64,000 nucleotides of DNA, taken from positions 1,189,741 to 1,253,740 of the forward strand of contig JACTAT010000011.1 in assembly GCA_014526335.1 (NCBI GenBank), written 5' to 3'. Below the pieces are notes generated by a model, which was not told the origin of the DNA, did no database searches, and saw only the letters and a list, made by a program, of their open reading frames with translations. The position numbers were made by a program, and so were the translations under genes. The stretch is from Chrysaora quinquecirrha (Eukaryota > Cnidaria > Scyphozoa > Semaeostomeae > Pelagiidae). This document shows, one piece after another, positions 41,616-55,242 of the stretch. The first letter of the stretch is position 1. Each line of letters begins with the position of its first letter.

Positions 41616-42189
41616 GCACATACATTACCCAGGGTGATGCCTGCGTCCCACAAAACACTCCCTCATTACGTTGTTCCGACATAAAAAGCAAGGCTAGCAG
41701 CAGGTTTTTCCACAGCCTCGACCCAGAAAAAGTCTATGTCAGGAAATTTTTTTAATTGTGACAAATGTGAAGAAATATGAAGAAAACAAGAAAGATACGC
41801 AGACGAAAAAAATGGAAAAATAGAAAGATGCTGGAAAATTGAAAAAATCAATGTCTCAATCTGTTTATTCAATGGGTGTAGGTGAAATTAGCTGATTGAT
41901 TTGATCGTGCTAGCATTTCTAATAATTGTAACATAAGTTCGTCATTTCAAACTATATGTTTTAAAGGTTCAAACTACATGTGGCAGTTTTAAAGGTTCAA
42001 AGTGTATGTGGCAGTTGTAAGGTTCAAAGTGGAAGTGGAAGGTTTATAAAGTTAATTTCTCATGGAATTTTCAACAAGCCACAGTAGATGCGATGCGAGT
42101 CAGCAACATTTCGGCTCATTGAAATTGCCGGACCAATCTCCAAGTCATACAGTCCTAAGGCTCTTCTCCCGTTTGACGTTGTTTGAGTT
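41616..42189. other. No gene; short minisatellite patch
   Basis: Includes three TTCAAA(C/G)T...TGGCAG units at 41945-42055 related to the array at 38935. Confidence 0.4.
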
Positions 42190-42330
42190 TGGTCAATGTT
42201 AAGCCTTCTTTAAACGGTAGCAGAACCTTTGGCTGTTGAACTCAGGCATGAAGCCCAGGCTCGAGTCCCATCTATTGTTGTATGCCACTGGTCAAAAATC
42301 CACCCTAGCTTTCGCCATTCGTAACAAATA
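42190..42330 (+). mobile_element. Degenerate tRNA-SINE copy
   Basis: A box-B-like GGCTCGAGTCCCATC and the tail TATGCCACTGGTC...TTCGCCATTCGTAACAAATAC match the tail of the SINE at 23464. The box A region is poorly preserved. Confidence 0.5.
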
Positions 42331-44403
42331 CATGTCTCATGTATTCAAATGAATTCGTTTTATGTTTCCGCTTCATGGAAACAAAAATGGAATCCTTGCT
42401 TCTTGAAAATAGGATGGCGTCTCAATTAGACTTGTTACACGAGTCTCAGTTCTACTCATAAAATCTGAACCAACAACAACAGCAATTAGCTCCACTGAGA
42501 CTCATATCCTGACAATCCTCAAAAGCGGTCAGTTTTAGATTAAACTTGTGGTCCAAATTCGAATGTTTTGATCGAAGTTGCATTAATCATTTCGTTTCGC
42601 TGTTCACTGATTGGTTAGAATTTATTCTATCATGCCATCTGAAGAAAAATCGAATGGCAATAAAAGTGGGAGGACATTGATGAGCCAGTAAAAATGGAGT
42701 AAAAAAGTGTCGCAATCTAACTGGCTCCGTGGCCGCTTTTTTAATGCAAAATGATGAGTCCAAGTTTGAGCAGCTTTCCAACAACAACAAAACTAAGGAT
42801 GGTGGCTGCGATAGCTGGGATTTTATTCAACATGTCTGTGTTCTATTTTAGTCAATCAATACATCGCGGAATGGAGACAGTGAAGAATAAATTCTAATTT
42901 TTTGAATAATTGCGATAATGTAATAGGCAACACATTTTTTTCAAATCTAAATTAATATATGCTGGAATCGAAATAGACAACATAATGTCTTAGGCATTTT
43001 CATTTTGTTTGGATGTTACAGACTATGAAGGGTGGAGAAATGGTGTGGACAAGAGGACAGGACTGATACTTCCCTATAACTAATAGAAATGACAATACTG
43101 AGGACCAAAAATCGGGAGAAGGTACCAAAAACAATGACTGGTCATTGAGAAGCAAGAATGAACACAAGGAACCTCTCTTGAATCTCGAATTCACGCCGAA
43201 AAAAATTAGCTATAAAATCTGGATACAGCTCATTGAACATGCTGATATTTTACCAATTATCTTACAAATTATCGAAGATCTGGGAAGGAAAACTTTCTTA
43301 AATATAGAGGAATTTTGATTATCATAATTTCATTGCCTTTTACCTTGCGTAAATAACACTTGAAGATCACTTCAGAAACCTGATTAACCTTTGATGCTTC
43401 TATAATTATAAATCTTGAGAAGTATCCCTTCGAAGATTCGAAACTGGTGCTTTGTTCGGAAATTCTGCTCTTTTCCATAAGATATTTCACTCTGCATATT
43501 TAATCAACTCATGTCAAACTTCGAGAAGAACAGCATCCACAGACACTCGATGATATGAAAAATGACCTTTAAACAAAGTCCTCCTCAATGTGACTGACAC
43601 AATATCCTGTAAAAGCCAATTCTATTCAACTGAAAAACTAAAAGGAAGCCAAAAATATGTATTTAAGATATGTTACCTCCATTCCAAATTTATTGACATC
43701 AAGAAAAAGTTGCTTTCTTATCTTTCTTTCATCAGACATATCGTTTGTTGCTGTCAGCAGTGCACTGGATTCACCACCTTTGCGTAGTCGCTTTAGCCTT
43801 TGAAGACTTTCTTCTGTTTTCTTAATTGAAGTAACTAGCTCATGAACAACTATGTAATATCTAAGGAAAAGAGGAAAAAAATAAAAAGTAGTTATTTAGA
43901 GCAATAGTTACTCCAAAATACAAAAATAGACGACAGGCAACACAACGAATTTCCTCTTTCGGGTATTGTACCATGTATTAACCCTATCTCACTTGCGCTC
44001 CCCGCTATACTGTTGGTTTCTGTAGTTATAATCCCCCGATCACATTATCGTAACCCTGAAGAATTTTTGATACTCACCCCAGCCTCCAGAATCATCTATT
44101 TTTTTATCTTATTCTCATCTGCCGCAGTAATAATATCATTTAGGTTCACTAATGCTTCATTAATCTACTGAAGAAACCAGGGTCTCTTTTACGGGACCTT
44201 TGCTGCGTGTGCATTCTATTGTTGTTTTAAGAAAAGGGACAGAAGGCCATTGTTCAAAAAATAGAAGAGCAAGGGGACTGGCTGGGCAAATGTCCTCCCC
44301 CCTACTAAGTATGCTAAAAGAGACCTTGAAAGAAACATTTTATGACCTTCATTTGTATAGCAACATTTCTAAGCAATTATAAGAGATCGATAACGAGCTC
44401 GCC
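42331..44403. other. No supported gene in 2 kb
   Basis: Only short open frames without motifs. TTAACCCTATC at 43978 resembles the TTAA-type ends noted elsewhere, without a partner. Confidence 0.35.
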
Positions 44404-44995
44404 TCAGTTTAGGTAAATTAGAGGATTTATGCAAAAACCGCAAGAAGTGGAGCTGTCTGAGAGAAGGGCGGAAGCGCTGAGCCGAAGCAGAAGCAGATCA
44501 AATATGGGGAGACTAACATCCAAAAAACTGATCTCATCTCTAGGAGTCTCAGACGTAAACTTTATAACCTGATGGAGATTATTAACATAGTCCATGAAGC
44601 TATCCAGGTTACGCTAACCGTGAGTCCAGATAAAAACACCGCACCAATGTACTTAAACCAAACCATAAGCTTATCTACTGAGCCCTCTAACAACTTCTTC
44701 ACAAAATCAGCCATAAACAAATTAGCATACGCTGGAGTAAACTTTGTACCAATCGCCGTCCCTAACTTCTGCCTATAAACCTGACCATCAGACTCGAAAA
44801 CATTATTCTCCAAACAACCTTAGCCAAATTGACCAGCAAACCTGTAGACACCCCTGGATTCCGTCTACTGTCAGGCGCATACCGCATCGCCTCCATTCCC
44901 TCATCATGGCTAAAGCTAGGATAAAGGTCCACGACATCCGCCGTACACAGCAAAGCATCGTCAGGAATATCCCCTATGCAAGTGAGCAACGACAA
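44404..44995 (-). pseudogene. Penelope-like reverse transcriptase core, broken
   Basis: On the minus strand, 44995-44762 encodes TADVVDLYPSFSHDEG (RT motif A region). 44813-44562 encodes YRQKLGTAIGTKFTPAYANLFM (motif B region) and a decayed motif C, FKYIGAV in place of an expected Y/F-x-D-D. 44595 onward encodes EISFLDVSL. A frame change and the lost catalytic Asp residues indicate a pseudogene. Confidence 0.7.
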
Positions 44996-45858
44996 AAAAT
45001 GATAAGTGTCCTTAATGATGGATTACAACTAACAAGGGCGTTAAGATGATGATCTAAAAACTCAGAAATATGATCCATAGCCGTCCCACAATTAGAGATA
45101 ACTGGTCTACCTGTTACACTACTGAGACCCTTGCGAATCTTAGGCAACAAAAAGAACCGACCTAACTTCGAATTTCTAACCTGTAATTACGATGCCTCCT
45201 TATCTGACAATCCTTGATCACACACCTCTTTCAAATAACAATAAAAACATCCCTCATTTATCAATGTTCCGTTGATGTAAGTCGCATCTCCATATCATCG
45301 TCAAATGAGATGATCTTCTCCATACACGATTCCTTTGCTTTCTTTATCCGTCTTTCTCTCAAATCCCTGCTATTTCGCTCCAGTTTGGCCCTTGCCCGAC
45401 GCATGCCTCCTTTAGTCAGTACTGTTCTCCACATTATTAACGTGTCGTAGCAGTTATCTGTCGTCTCTGTAAACTTATCTCTATAATTTAAAACCAATAA
45501 CGTCAGGAGTGAATTTTCTGCCTCATTCAATATTTCTTTCCATGAACTTTGTAGATCTTCTTCAATTCACCCATTGATCGATGGTTTCGTCTTGAGGTTA
45601 ATCGAAGGCCGTACGGTACAGTATTAATGTATCGGCAAATTCCAGGATGAATTGTGGTCCATTTTGATTAGTTTATGAAATTCCATTATGATAAGCATCA
45701 TAACACCCAAATGATTGTTACCTTCAATTCCTATTCTAAGCTAAATAAATATACAACTATGACAAAAAGCTATAGGTATACCTTACTTTATCTATATAAT
45801 ATATTTCAACAAGAGACAATTTGCTATGGGCAATAGTTTCTGGTGCGTTTTGCATCTT

Positions 45859-46549
45859 TCATGCACTATCGATTAATTCATTTTGACTTTTAGCACTTCT
45901 GCTCAAGAGAAAGTTTGCCAGATCAGACTTTCCAAGCTCGTTCTGCTCCTTTGCATGAGCTAGCAAGGAAACGTCATCGTGTATCCATTCACTGACGACA
46001 AGATTAGCAACATCAAGATTACAAAGCCTTCTAGCTTTTGCAGATTTTGAAAGTTGCTGATCAGAGCTGGCTGCCTCAGAAACTGATGACCTTTTCCTGG
46101 AAGATTTCTTATCTCGTGAACAACTAGACTTGGAGGTAAGTGGTGAACGTCCAAAAGCAATGTCGGGGTGGTCGGGACAGTGAAAAGCGCTTGAATCTTC
46201 TTTAGTTACGTATCGATATGCACTTTAGTAGTCATGATGTTTCTTATCGGCAAAATGAACAGAGATACAATAATTCTTAAGCAGGAATTGCTTTGCTGAA
46301 GGCCAACGCTTCTTCTGCTAAACGCTACAGCCATTGGTAATGAACATCGGATGACACCTGGTGTCTCTCTAAGCAGCAAACCCATAATACTAAAGGGCTA
46401 CTTTCGAATTGTCCTGCGAAAAGGCCTCCAAAACAACATCAGCAAATGACTGTCTGGTCGGAAATTTTTCAATTTGCGCCTGACTATAGGTGATAATGTA
46501 ACTCTTTCTAGACACTAGAGTCAAGTTCCGCGACATCAGAGTTGGACAT
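45859..46549 (-). pseudogene. HUH Rep-like replication protein relic
   Basis: From an ATG at 46547-46549 on the minus strand, decayed frames contain an ITYSQAQ segment resembling HUH endonuclease motif I, near 46480. An RWPSAKQFLLKNY segment near 46300 and AYRYVTKED near 46210 (motif III, Y-x2-K) follow. The frame from about 46227 to the stop at 45859 is open and carries an Arg/Lys/Ser linker and a helical region ending ANFLLSRSAKSQNE. The superfamily-3 helicase that normally follows is absent. At least three frame breaks or stops are present. It could be an endogenous viral copy or a transposon-borne Rep. Confidence 0.45.
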
Positions 46550-49431
46550 GATTGTTTAAACGAGCTCAAGTTCGAAGCAACAGAATAACTAGAAACGCGA
46601 ACAAGAAAAACGACATCCAGTCTGGTCGAGGAATTTTAAATAACTGGTACTTGTACCTGTAACCTACTAAAATTGTCATTACCAGCAAATAACTGGGGGT
46701 AAATTTTGCATTATTCTGCCATAAATCAGGTGTGATCGAGACAGGGAGGCCTCTTATTCCTCTGCATACAAATAGATTACATAGATAAGAGGATGCGAAG
46801 TAGCTAATAAAGCGTATAACCGTATTTAGCTCAGTGTATGACAATCGTCTTTGTTACCAATGCATTTCTTTACAGCAGTTTTAATGTTGAGATTAGCCTC
46901 TCGTAGAATCCGCCACATGGTAAAACCTTAAGCTTATATTCAGATTGCGAAAATGTTTCCGTACTTACGGTAATTAAGAAAAACAATCATATATGGGCAT
47001 GTTTGCTCCAACAGAGACGGTTTATTTCTGAACCTCTGAAATCTGCAAGATTGCTGAAAACAATGAACGAGTGGCTCTCCAGTCAAATACTCAACCAATT
47101 GTAAATGTACCACTCAGGTATAGCACCAGCATATATATAGTGACTGATACTTTTCTTTCGTTTCGGTTATTTATTGCACAGTGAAATATGACGTATTTTC
47201 ACTTTTTAGCGTGATTTTCAATTTCCTTATATTCTGAAGATTTTAATCCGAGCTGTTTTATGATTTGTGATAGAATTATGATTTAAAATTGCGATAAACA
47301 GCGGAAATATTTTCAGGCATCCTTAAAAGTTTTTTTCGTCTGACACTCCTCAGAGTATGAACGTCAGAAACAGAGAGAAACAAACTGAGGCGAAAGATGC
47401 GGCTCAAAATGCACCAATTAGAAAGAAAAGCTGAATTGGTATTGTGTTTTTAACACCAAGCAGCTTTAGGTGGGAAGAACAATAAAAATTAATTGAATAG
47501 TCGAAGTGAGAAAACGAACTGCTTCTGTCTACACAGAACCGGTTTTTCGGTTAGTGAATGTCTTTTAGGTAATCTGATTTTCTGCTTTAATGTGATCTGA
47601 ATTTCTGAAGCTTTTCTGACGATTTGTTTGATGATGTGAAGCCAGCATTCTGTCTCAGAAGTTTGCACATCGTGCAGCTAACGGAAAGGATTTGTCCACT
47701 AAGTAGACATCTCCGTCACATCTAACCAGTTCTTGATAGAAAGACGATGACATAAAGCAAAACAGCACATGTGATTTTTGTGTTGCATACTGAAAACAGT
47801 TGGACAAAATATGCAACGCGTCGTCTTCCCTCAGTATGCTATTTAAATATCTGTAGAACAGAAAATTCGAGGTTGTAGTACTTAAAAGGTTACAGATTTG
47901 ATTTTTCTAAAAGAAACTACTTTTCACCAGCCTTACATATGTTCTTGCTTTGTATCAGAGAAATTAGGAGTCATAGATTTTTGCTGGCTTGGCGTTGGTT
48001 GTAATCACAGGAACAGAGAGATTCGAAAAGTACCAAAAAAGCACACAGAATACCTGCCCATACACTGGGTCTCTTTCAGGCGAAAATCTTAGCGCCAACT
48101 GGAACTGACGTGAAAACGGGAAGTCATTTCTACTTATCGTTGTTCGCAAGAAGAAAAGGCAAATGGAAAACGCATCTCTGTACACCTGCGCGTAACAATC
48201 TACAATCATTTTCGCTAAGCAATGATCCAGTTCAAACTTTGCATATCCAACAGATTAACTGAACATGAAAAGAAGCTTCCTTTTTTTAATTTCTTGTTCA
48301 AAATCAAAAAATATTTAAGTAGTGAAGCTTATTTGTCATAGGTTTTCAATAGGCACACATGCACAATGCACACAGCGAAAGAAAACGAAAGACTTAGTAA
48401 CATGAAATAAAAATAATAGATACTCAAAATTTCAAGACTGAAAAATTTCGTTTGATAACTATTGGTAATGAGAAAATTTTCGCATTGCAACAAGGACTCC
48501 GCTCCCTCCCATAAATGATGGTCATTTTAATTTTGATTACAAAGGGACGTAGAAAACATCAAATAGCTTAACGCGATTCGAGGAGATACCTGGTTTTTGT
48601 TTTATACTTCAGCTACCCCTTTCTTCAAACGTTTAGACGATCCCTAACTTTTAATATGAAAGTCAGAAAAATACCTGCTTAGTGCTGCAAAAACAGTCTT
48701 TTCCAAAATATCATCGACTATTTGAGATTTGAGATCACTGAAGTCTTTCAATGGAGCAAAAGCCGAGGCAATAAATCCAGATGATTGAAGAGGGAGCTAA
48801 AAAAAAATCTTCTGATTACTTGGGTTATGGAGAAAGAAAAGAAAAACGGAGGCTACAACTTAAATGTCATTAATCTGCCCCCCTTTCTCTCTGAGAGAGA
48901 GGGCGTCACAAATAACACATGGCTTTTTTTGAAGCCGTCAATAGCAGCAAAACAAATATGAAAGAACAATATACACAGCCATTCTACTATTACGTACAAT
49001 AATTAAATACTTCATGTGGGCCTTAGAAGTGTGTTGTGACAAGAAGCAGGGAAGCAGGTTAAACCAAGCAGGTTAAGCAGGTCAAACTTTGTGGTTGGGC
49101 AAGACGTATCCTGGGAAAAGCACTTAGTTTGGACAGGCAATGTAAAACATTGGGAATGCTTGTTGTTTGCGTGGGGGTGGCCAGGCGATACAGAAGGCCG
49201 GAATCTCTGTCGACTAGGGGTGCAGCCAGCAATCCAGAGTGGGTGCACAGGTGCTGAACGAGGGGCCGTGTTCCCAAGGCAACACCCATGTCCATCTCTG
49301 GTGTGAAATATACAAGTGAGGTTAAATTGAATGATTTTTGCTGTAGTTTCTGGTGTTTCTTTGTTGGGGTGTTCTGGGGAGAGTGCAGTTATATTGCACT
49401 GCTTGCCACTAAGCACAATTCTGATATACTA
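46550..49431. other. No supported gene in 2.9 kb
   Basis: Short frames only. A more GC-rich patch at 49090-49310 has open frames on both strands but no motif. Confidence 0.35.
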
Positions 49432-49926
49432 CAGGGTGTTCAAAAAAAGGAACCCGCTTTAGAAATTGTTTTTATAACCAAACCGTAGCTTCAAGGCCAA
49501 TAAAATTTTGTCATAATACTTACTATATATACATACAATCAATAAACACTCTTGTGGGTAAATGTAGGAGTTTTCTTTTTCATGTTCACAAAAATATGCT
49601 GTAATGAATTTCATTGATAAATAAAGAAGGTGCACAAACTCGATGCACATTTGATGCCATTAAGGATTTTCTGGAGTTGGGATAAGCTATAGAACCTGTT
49701 AATTGACACAAAACTTGAGTTGAGGCCAAAGTTTTGAAAAATGATAGATTTAGCCGAGAAAATTGTTGAAAACATTGTTTCTGCCGAGACGTGTTTTTTT
49801 TTTGAAGAGCATATTTGACCTTTCTTTATGTTGGCTAAAAAATATTGTGTAAAAAATTTTGTTTCTTCCTAGCGCTTAATAAAGTAAAGCATCATAGAGT
49901 GATGGTAGCATTTTTGGAACACCCTG
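49432..49926. mobile_element. 495-bp mariner-like MITE with TA target duplication
   Basis: CAGGGTGTTCAAAAA at the left and TTTTTGGAACACCCTG at the right form TIRs, flanked by TA (49430-49431 and 49927-49928). No transposase. Confidence 0.75.
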
Positions 49927-50040
49927 TACATACAATCTTAATTTTTTGGATTGTACAATAATAAGGTAATAAACGGCAAATAAGTAGGTAGTAGGTAATA
50001 TTAAATGACCTAGGCGTAGGCTATATCATACTTTTGAAAA

Positions 50041-51470
50041 TACTCAATTGGCGAAGCTATGCAGAATGTTTATCCTAGCAAAGAAATGAATTGGTCAAGG
50101 GGTAGGAGGGCGAGATGCAAATGCTTGTGGGTATCTCCTCTGGCAATCCGTTGGCCCAAAGGGCAAACTGGCGAAACAGTGCAACCTGAAAGCGAGATAG
50201 AGCATCAGCAATTTTATTGGATACCCTATGGACCTGCTGGGCTCGTAAATAAAAACTATGCAGCAAAGTGAGCAATGTTGGGTGGCGTACAAGCTGCATT
50301 AAGTTTGAGCATTTCGCTTTCTTTCCATTTACAATACGAACTACTGACAAATTATCGCATTTGAATAATACTCGCTTCATTGTCCATGTTCTTTCCCCAG
50401 ATGGCAGAGGCGGCAACAATAGCAAATAGTTCCTGCCAAGCGAGCGTGATGTTGCCTTGACCTAAAATTTGATGAGGTTGCCAGGCCCCTTGGAACCACT
50501 GTCAACCATGAATACCACCAAAACCATGTTTCCCCGAGGCATCTGAAAGCAACAGCAAGTCATCTGAAGATTCCCAATAATTGTTAAGGAAAAAGGCCTT
50601 ACCATATTCCAAGATTACAGAAGGAGCTGCCACATTGCTATATCAGCCCGAAATTCACGGTTTAGTCTGATTCCTGTAGTTCCCTCTCTAACCGATCCAA
50701 TCTTTAGTATTCCTGTAGTTCCCTCTTTAACCCATCTAATTTTTCCTGGGGGAGGCGTGCCTCTGATCTAACCGTGTCAAGGATGATGCCAAAAAATTCC
50801 AATTCGGTAGCAGGCCCTTTGGTTTTCCCAAGAGCTGAAGGGACCCCCAGGGCCTTGAAGGTCATGAGCATGCTGGTAAGGCTGGCTTTGCACTCTGATG
50901 CCCCTCATTTAGCATCTAAACCCGACTCCATGCTGAGAAGGTCATCACGAAACTGACACACAAAAAGATATCCCACACTTTTCAGCCAATATCCATTCGA
51001 TTGCATCTGACACTTGGTTAAACAGAAATGGTGCACTGCGGAGACCAAATGGGAGGAATTTCTCAAAATAATATTTGTCTTCCCAACCCATTCCCAACAC
51101 ATTCCTGGCAATTCCCAATCATCAGGGTGCACAGGAAATAGCCGAAAGGCAGATTCGATATCAGTTTTGGCCATATAAACATGTGGGCCTAGGAACTGGA
51201 TCTGTTTTATGGCTTCATCTATCGTAACAAAGCTAAGCGAAAATCTTCCTTATCAATGAATGAATTAATTGAGTCACCAGTTTTTGAGTAAGCGAGGTGA
51301 AAAATAGCCCGAAATTTTTCCGAGTGCCTCTTTGGGGATAATGCCTAAGGGAAAAAACAGAAAATTTGGAAGCGGTGGTTCATCAAAAGGCCCAGCGGTT
51401 CTACCAAGCCAAACCTCATTTGCTATTTTGTCGCTAACTTTAACTGGGTTTGAGGTAGCTGTCGGCAAAT
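50041..51470 (-). pseudogene. DIRS-type retroelement RT and RNase H, broken
   Basis: On the minus strand, 51468-51330 encodes EVWLGRTAGPFDEPPLPNF (RT N-terminus). 51174-50905 encodes MAKTDIESAFRLFPVHPDDW (motif A) and a degenerate motif C FRDDLLSM. 50830-50760 encodes a thumb segment (LEFFGIILDTV, LPQEKLDGL). 50425-50075 encodes RNase H with VLFKCDNLSVV and IADALSRFQ. This arrangement and wording fit DIRS-like elements; a tyrosine recombinase ORF was not found. Stops and frame shifts are present. Confidence 0.7.
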
Positions 51471-52364
51471 TCTTGGCTTTCCTTCCTATATTTGGGCCAT
51501 GGTAACTAAAATGCGCCCCTTCTTTCAGCGCAGTACAAAGTTTCTGTATAAATTTTTGGTCTGGATGACTTGCAAGATTGCAAGCTGTTCTTCCAAAATG
51601 TTAAGCTTAACTGTTATTTTTTTTTATCTTGTTTATTCTTACATTTTGCTGTACCGAGCGTTGGTTAACGTGTACGGGTAAAAACTACATTAGCTGGTGC
51701 AATGTACCCTCTAAGGAAAGTAATGGTAGCTTAGACCCAACAGCCCCACCCTTTAATGCAACCACCACTTCCAATGAAAGAAGTGTAGAATCGGGGAGGG
51801 GGGCAGCAATCTTATAAACAGCGCAAGCCACGCTTAAGGGTTATACCAATGCAAAGTTTCGTGTCTTACTTGAATATAGTAGCCGTGTTTTTGTGCATTT
51901 GGGTGTTGAACCGTAAAGAAGGAAGGTGCTAGGAATTATAAACTTCGGATCCAAGAATGTAGATGTGAAAGAAAGGGATGTATAAAAGTTAGAATTGAAA
52001 GCTTTGAGAAGTGAGAAGAGTGTTTTCATTGAAGCTTACGTAGTACATGTAATCTCTGAAATTAGCAATGAACATGTAGCAACAATAGACGATTCTGCAA
52101 AAGATGGCGGCCGCTTAATTCACGCAATGCATGATAGGAATATGCCCCTTAGCTACGCATAGCGACAATAGGCCTATGTACGTCCGATAGAATTGTTTTG
52201 ACCGACTCACTGGCAGTTTTAGCTGCGAAGAATTTAGGCTGTCGTAAAGAAATCGAATCAAAATTGAGAAATTCTCAGAGAAGTCTTTTAAAAGTTTCAT
52301 ACATAGTCTGTTGAAAAAAGTTTATTTTTGATACTCAGCCAGCATCAGTGACTTCTATGACTGG
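51471..52364. other. No supported gene
   Basis: AT-rich, short frames only. Confidence 0.3.
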
Positions 52365-52545
52365 TGAAGGTGAAGGTGAAATGGTGTTTTAGCGCCAGTC
52401 GCTAGGATCTCAGTAGTAGGTTAACTAATCGAGACCTCGACCCTGGCTGTGACGCTACAGTGGCTGGGCTCGAACCCTGACCACACTGAGCTCTTGACAC
52501 CACGGGTCAGCTGGATTACACCACGACGCCACAGCACCTTGTGAG
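52365..52545 (-). mobile_element. tRNA-derived SINE-like sequence
   Basis: On the minus strand, TGGTGTAATCCAGCTGACCC (box A-like), then GGTTCGAGCCC (box B) about 50 nt later, then an unrelated body. It is a different family from the SINEs at 19770 and 23396. Confidence 0.5.
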
Positions 52546-53029
52546 TTGCTAGCTAATTTATGAGAATCTGTCTTCATTTTTTGATTTAATGCTTCCAATA
52601 TTCCTTCAAGAAACCCATCAATCAGCTACAAAAATTTTAAAACATACATTTGCAGAGATGGTTTTGTCACGTGATAATCGACATTTAAAAACTATGAATC
52701 AAATTTCATATCTTTTATCAGAGATTTTCGGCCTAATTTTTCGTAGCTAAATCTGCCGGTGTCAGTCGGTGAAAACAATTCTTTCGAACGAACGGACGTA
52801 GATTTTGTAATTATGCGTAGCTAGGGGCCATATTGAAATATACAAGATAATGAAATTTACTCTGATTTAATTGACGACATTGCTTTCGATGGCGAAAGAC
52901 AATCTGTTAAATTGCCTGTGAAGGTGGGGCGTCAACTCTTTCCGTCTAATTACCCTTTGAGCCTTAGCTGATAGAACAGCCAAGTGAAGAATTTAAGAAG
53001 ACGGCCAGAGGAATGCAACGCCATCATGA
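52546..53029. other. No recognisable feature
   Basis: AT-rich, no supported ORF. Confidence 0.3.
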
Positions 53030-53975
53030 TAAAATAATTGGAGAATAAGATAATAGAGAGAGTTGTTGAAGTTGACAAGCCAAACAAAGTCCATTTTGGA
53101 CCACACCAAGCAGTAGTCAAAGAAGATGCAGAGAGCAAAAAAGTAAGGATTGTCTGCATGTGGGCCCATCTTTGACGCCCCATCTCCTTGATATTCTTGT
53201 CAGATTAAGGGAGAGCCATATTCCACTTGTCGGGGTATCGAAAAGGCATTCCTTAGCATTGAAATTGATCCGTTTGACAGAGATGTTCTTAGATTCCTTT
53301 TGCCAGAGAATATTCATGATACAAATTCTGAGATTGCTGTCTATAGATTTAAGAGGCTAGTATTTGGACTGAAATCATCTTCATTTCTGAGGTACCACAT
53401 TTAGAAATATAGAGAGATCGATTCTGAGTTGTGTGAGAAGCTCGCTGATGACTCTTATGTTGATGATTTAGTATCAGGAGCTGAGAATATTGCTGAGAAA
53501 TACAACTTGTATCTAAAGGCCAAGGATATAATGAACGAAGGAGGTTTAAAGCTCTGAAAATGAAAGACAACTGACAAGAATCTAGCTCGGAAAATTGAAA
53601 TTGCCAAGAGTAAGGGTTCTAAGACGGATAGCAATCAGATATAAGACAAGATCTATGCTAAGACCAAGCTAGGATCATCAGATAATAGCCAGGCCTTGAA
53701 AGTCTTAGGAATCGTATGGGACAATGCTGATGATAATCATGAATTTGATTTAAGCAAATGTTCTTCAAATCTAACAGAATCCAAAGACACTAAAAGATTT
53801 ATTCCTTGTCAAATTGCAAAGTTATTTGACCCCTTAGGTATTATAAGTATCATAACTGTGCTTGCCAAAACTTTATTCCAGGAACTTGGTGTCGAGAAGC
53901 TGAACTGGGATGATCTATCATTCCTGTTATTGAAAGCAATGAACCTTCCTGTTGGAGGGCTCCCGTTCTAAACAT
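53030..53975 (+). pseudogene. BEL/Pao-type LTR retrotransposon RT relic
   Basis: 53250-53390 encodes FLSIEIDPFDRDVLRFLLPE and YRFKRLVFGLKSS (RT motifs A and B), and about 53452-53480 encodes SYVDDLVSGAE (motif C). A further segment carries KAKDIMNEGGLKL. 53696-53971 encodes KVLGIVWDN and IAKLFDPLGIISIITVLAK, the connection domain typical of BEL/Pao. Many stops and frame changes; no LTRs recognised. Confidence 0.75.
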
Positions 53976-55149
53976 GTTTTGTGGAAGATATTCAGCTGGT
54001 GATATTGAGAATTACCGAGAAGACACCGTGTATTCTCTGTGGGCTTTCTTCACCAAACATTCAATATGGTTATTGTAAGCTACTGTTCACCGGACAGGAA
54101 ACAAACAACATAATAAGCCAGCAGCATCAGGTAAAAATATCACTTGCCAAAGCAGTAAACTAGCTAACTCAGTGCAAGAAGAACAAATTGAGAAGGACAA
54201 ATGAATGAAATGCTGTAATCTTTAGCTTCAAATTATTTGCTACTTTTACACAGAGCTTTAGGTTGAAACGTAGTCCAAATAAAAAAAAGTGTATTTTGCC
54301 GAAAATTAGCTCCATAGTATTGCGAGAATCATTCAGAAAATTCAGCATGCTTAGGGCAAAAAATTAGTTAAGATTAAGGTAATAATGCAGATGAGCCTGT
54401 CAGAGAAAAAGAGCAGCAAATAGAAATGATGCACTAACCTCTTTGTTTGTTCTACGGTATAGTCTTGGGATGTTCTTCGTATACTCTAACTGTTGTGTAC
54501 AAGCTTCACTCAGAACCTTAACACAGTAGTCTGATAGCTTTTGAATTTTTCATCAAGGAAAGTAAACATTCTTCGAAGACGTCTAGAACGAAAGATCATA
54601 GGCGGTACAAACGGCACTTCAGCAAGCTTGAAATTTTTTTGAATCATAAAATTTATAATTTAAATATCCTAGATCAATAAAAAAATCGATCTCGTTCAAT
54701 AAAATTGTTTGAGTTTCTCCAGCATATAAAATGAATAATTTCCGTGCACGGCCCTCTGCCGTACATCAAGCTTTTAGATGTTTGAGCACATAACTATTGC
54801 TTAAAAATTTGATTATGTTACGCGATTATGTTACGCGTTATGATTATGTTCTTCATGAGACAAAGTTTTTGCAGAAACATCAAGTTTCAATGTGAGAGTT
54901 GGCCTTTTTGCCGTCGCGTAACGATCTTTGGTATGGTCTAGCCCACGAAGAAACGTTTTATTTGCTTGTTTTGAAATAAATTATTGTTTCATTTAGACCT
55001 TGGATTGAGTTAGTTTGAAGAAATTTGGCTACAAAATTTTTGGCTAATTTTCCGTACTGGAGCAGACACAGAAACTTGTTTATGCTATGTGTCCTTTTTT
55101 CACATTTGTGTACAGTGAGTACGCATTTCAATCTAGCAAATACATTCGT
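53976..55149. other. No supported gene
   Basis: AT-rich; no motifs. Ends next to a low-complexity TTCCCCATTCCC tract. Confidence 0.3.
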
Positions 55150-55169
55150 AGAGGGAGTCAATTTCGAAT

Positions 55170-55232
55170 TCACAATTTCCCATTCCCTGTTCCCCATTCC
55201 CCGTTCCCCATTCCCCATTAACTGTTCCCGTT
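55170..55232. repeat. TTCCCCATTCCC low-complexity tract
   Basis: About six short imperfect units of CCCATTCCC/CCCGTTCCC next to the following TIR element. Confidence 0.7.
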
Positions 55233-55242
55233 CACAATTTTC

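Noticed and set aside
49012..49416. Open frames on both strands in a GC-richer patch
   Set aside because: No motif, overlapping sense and antisense frames, no neighbouring coding remnant.
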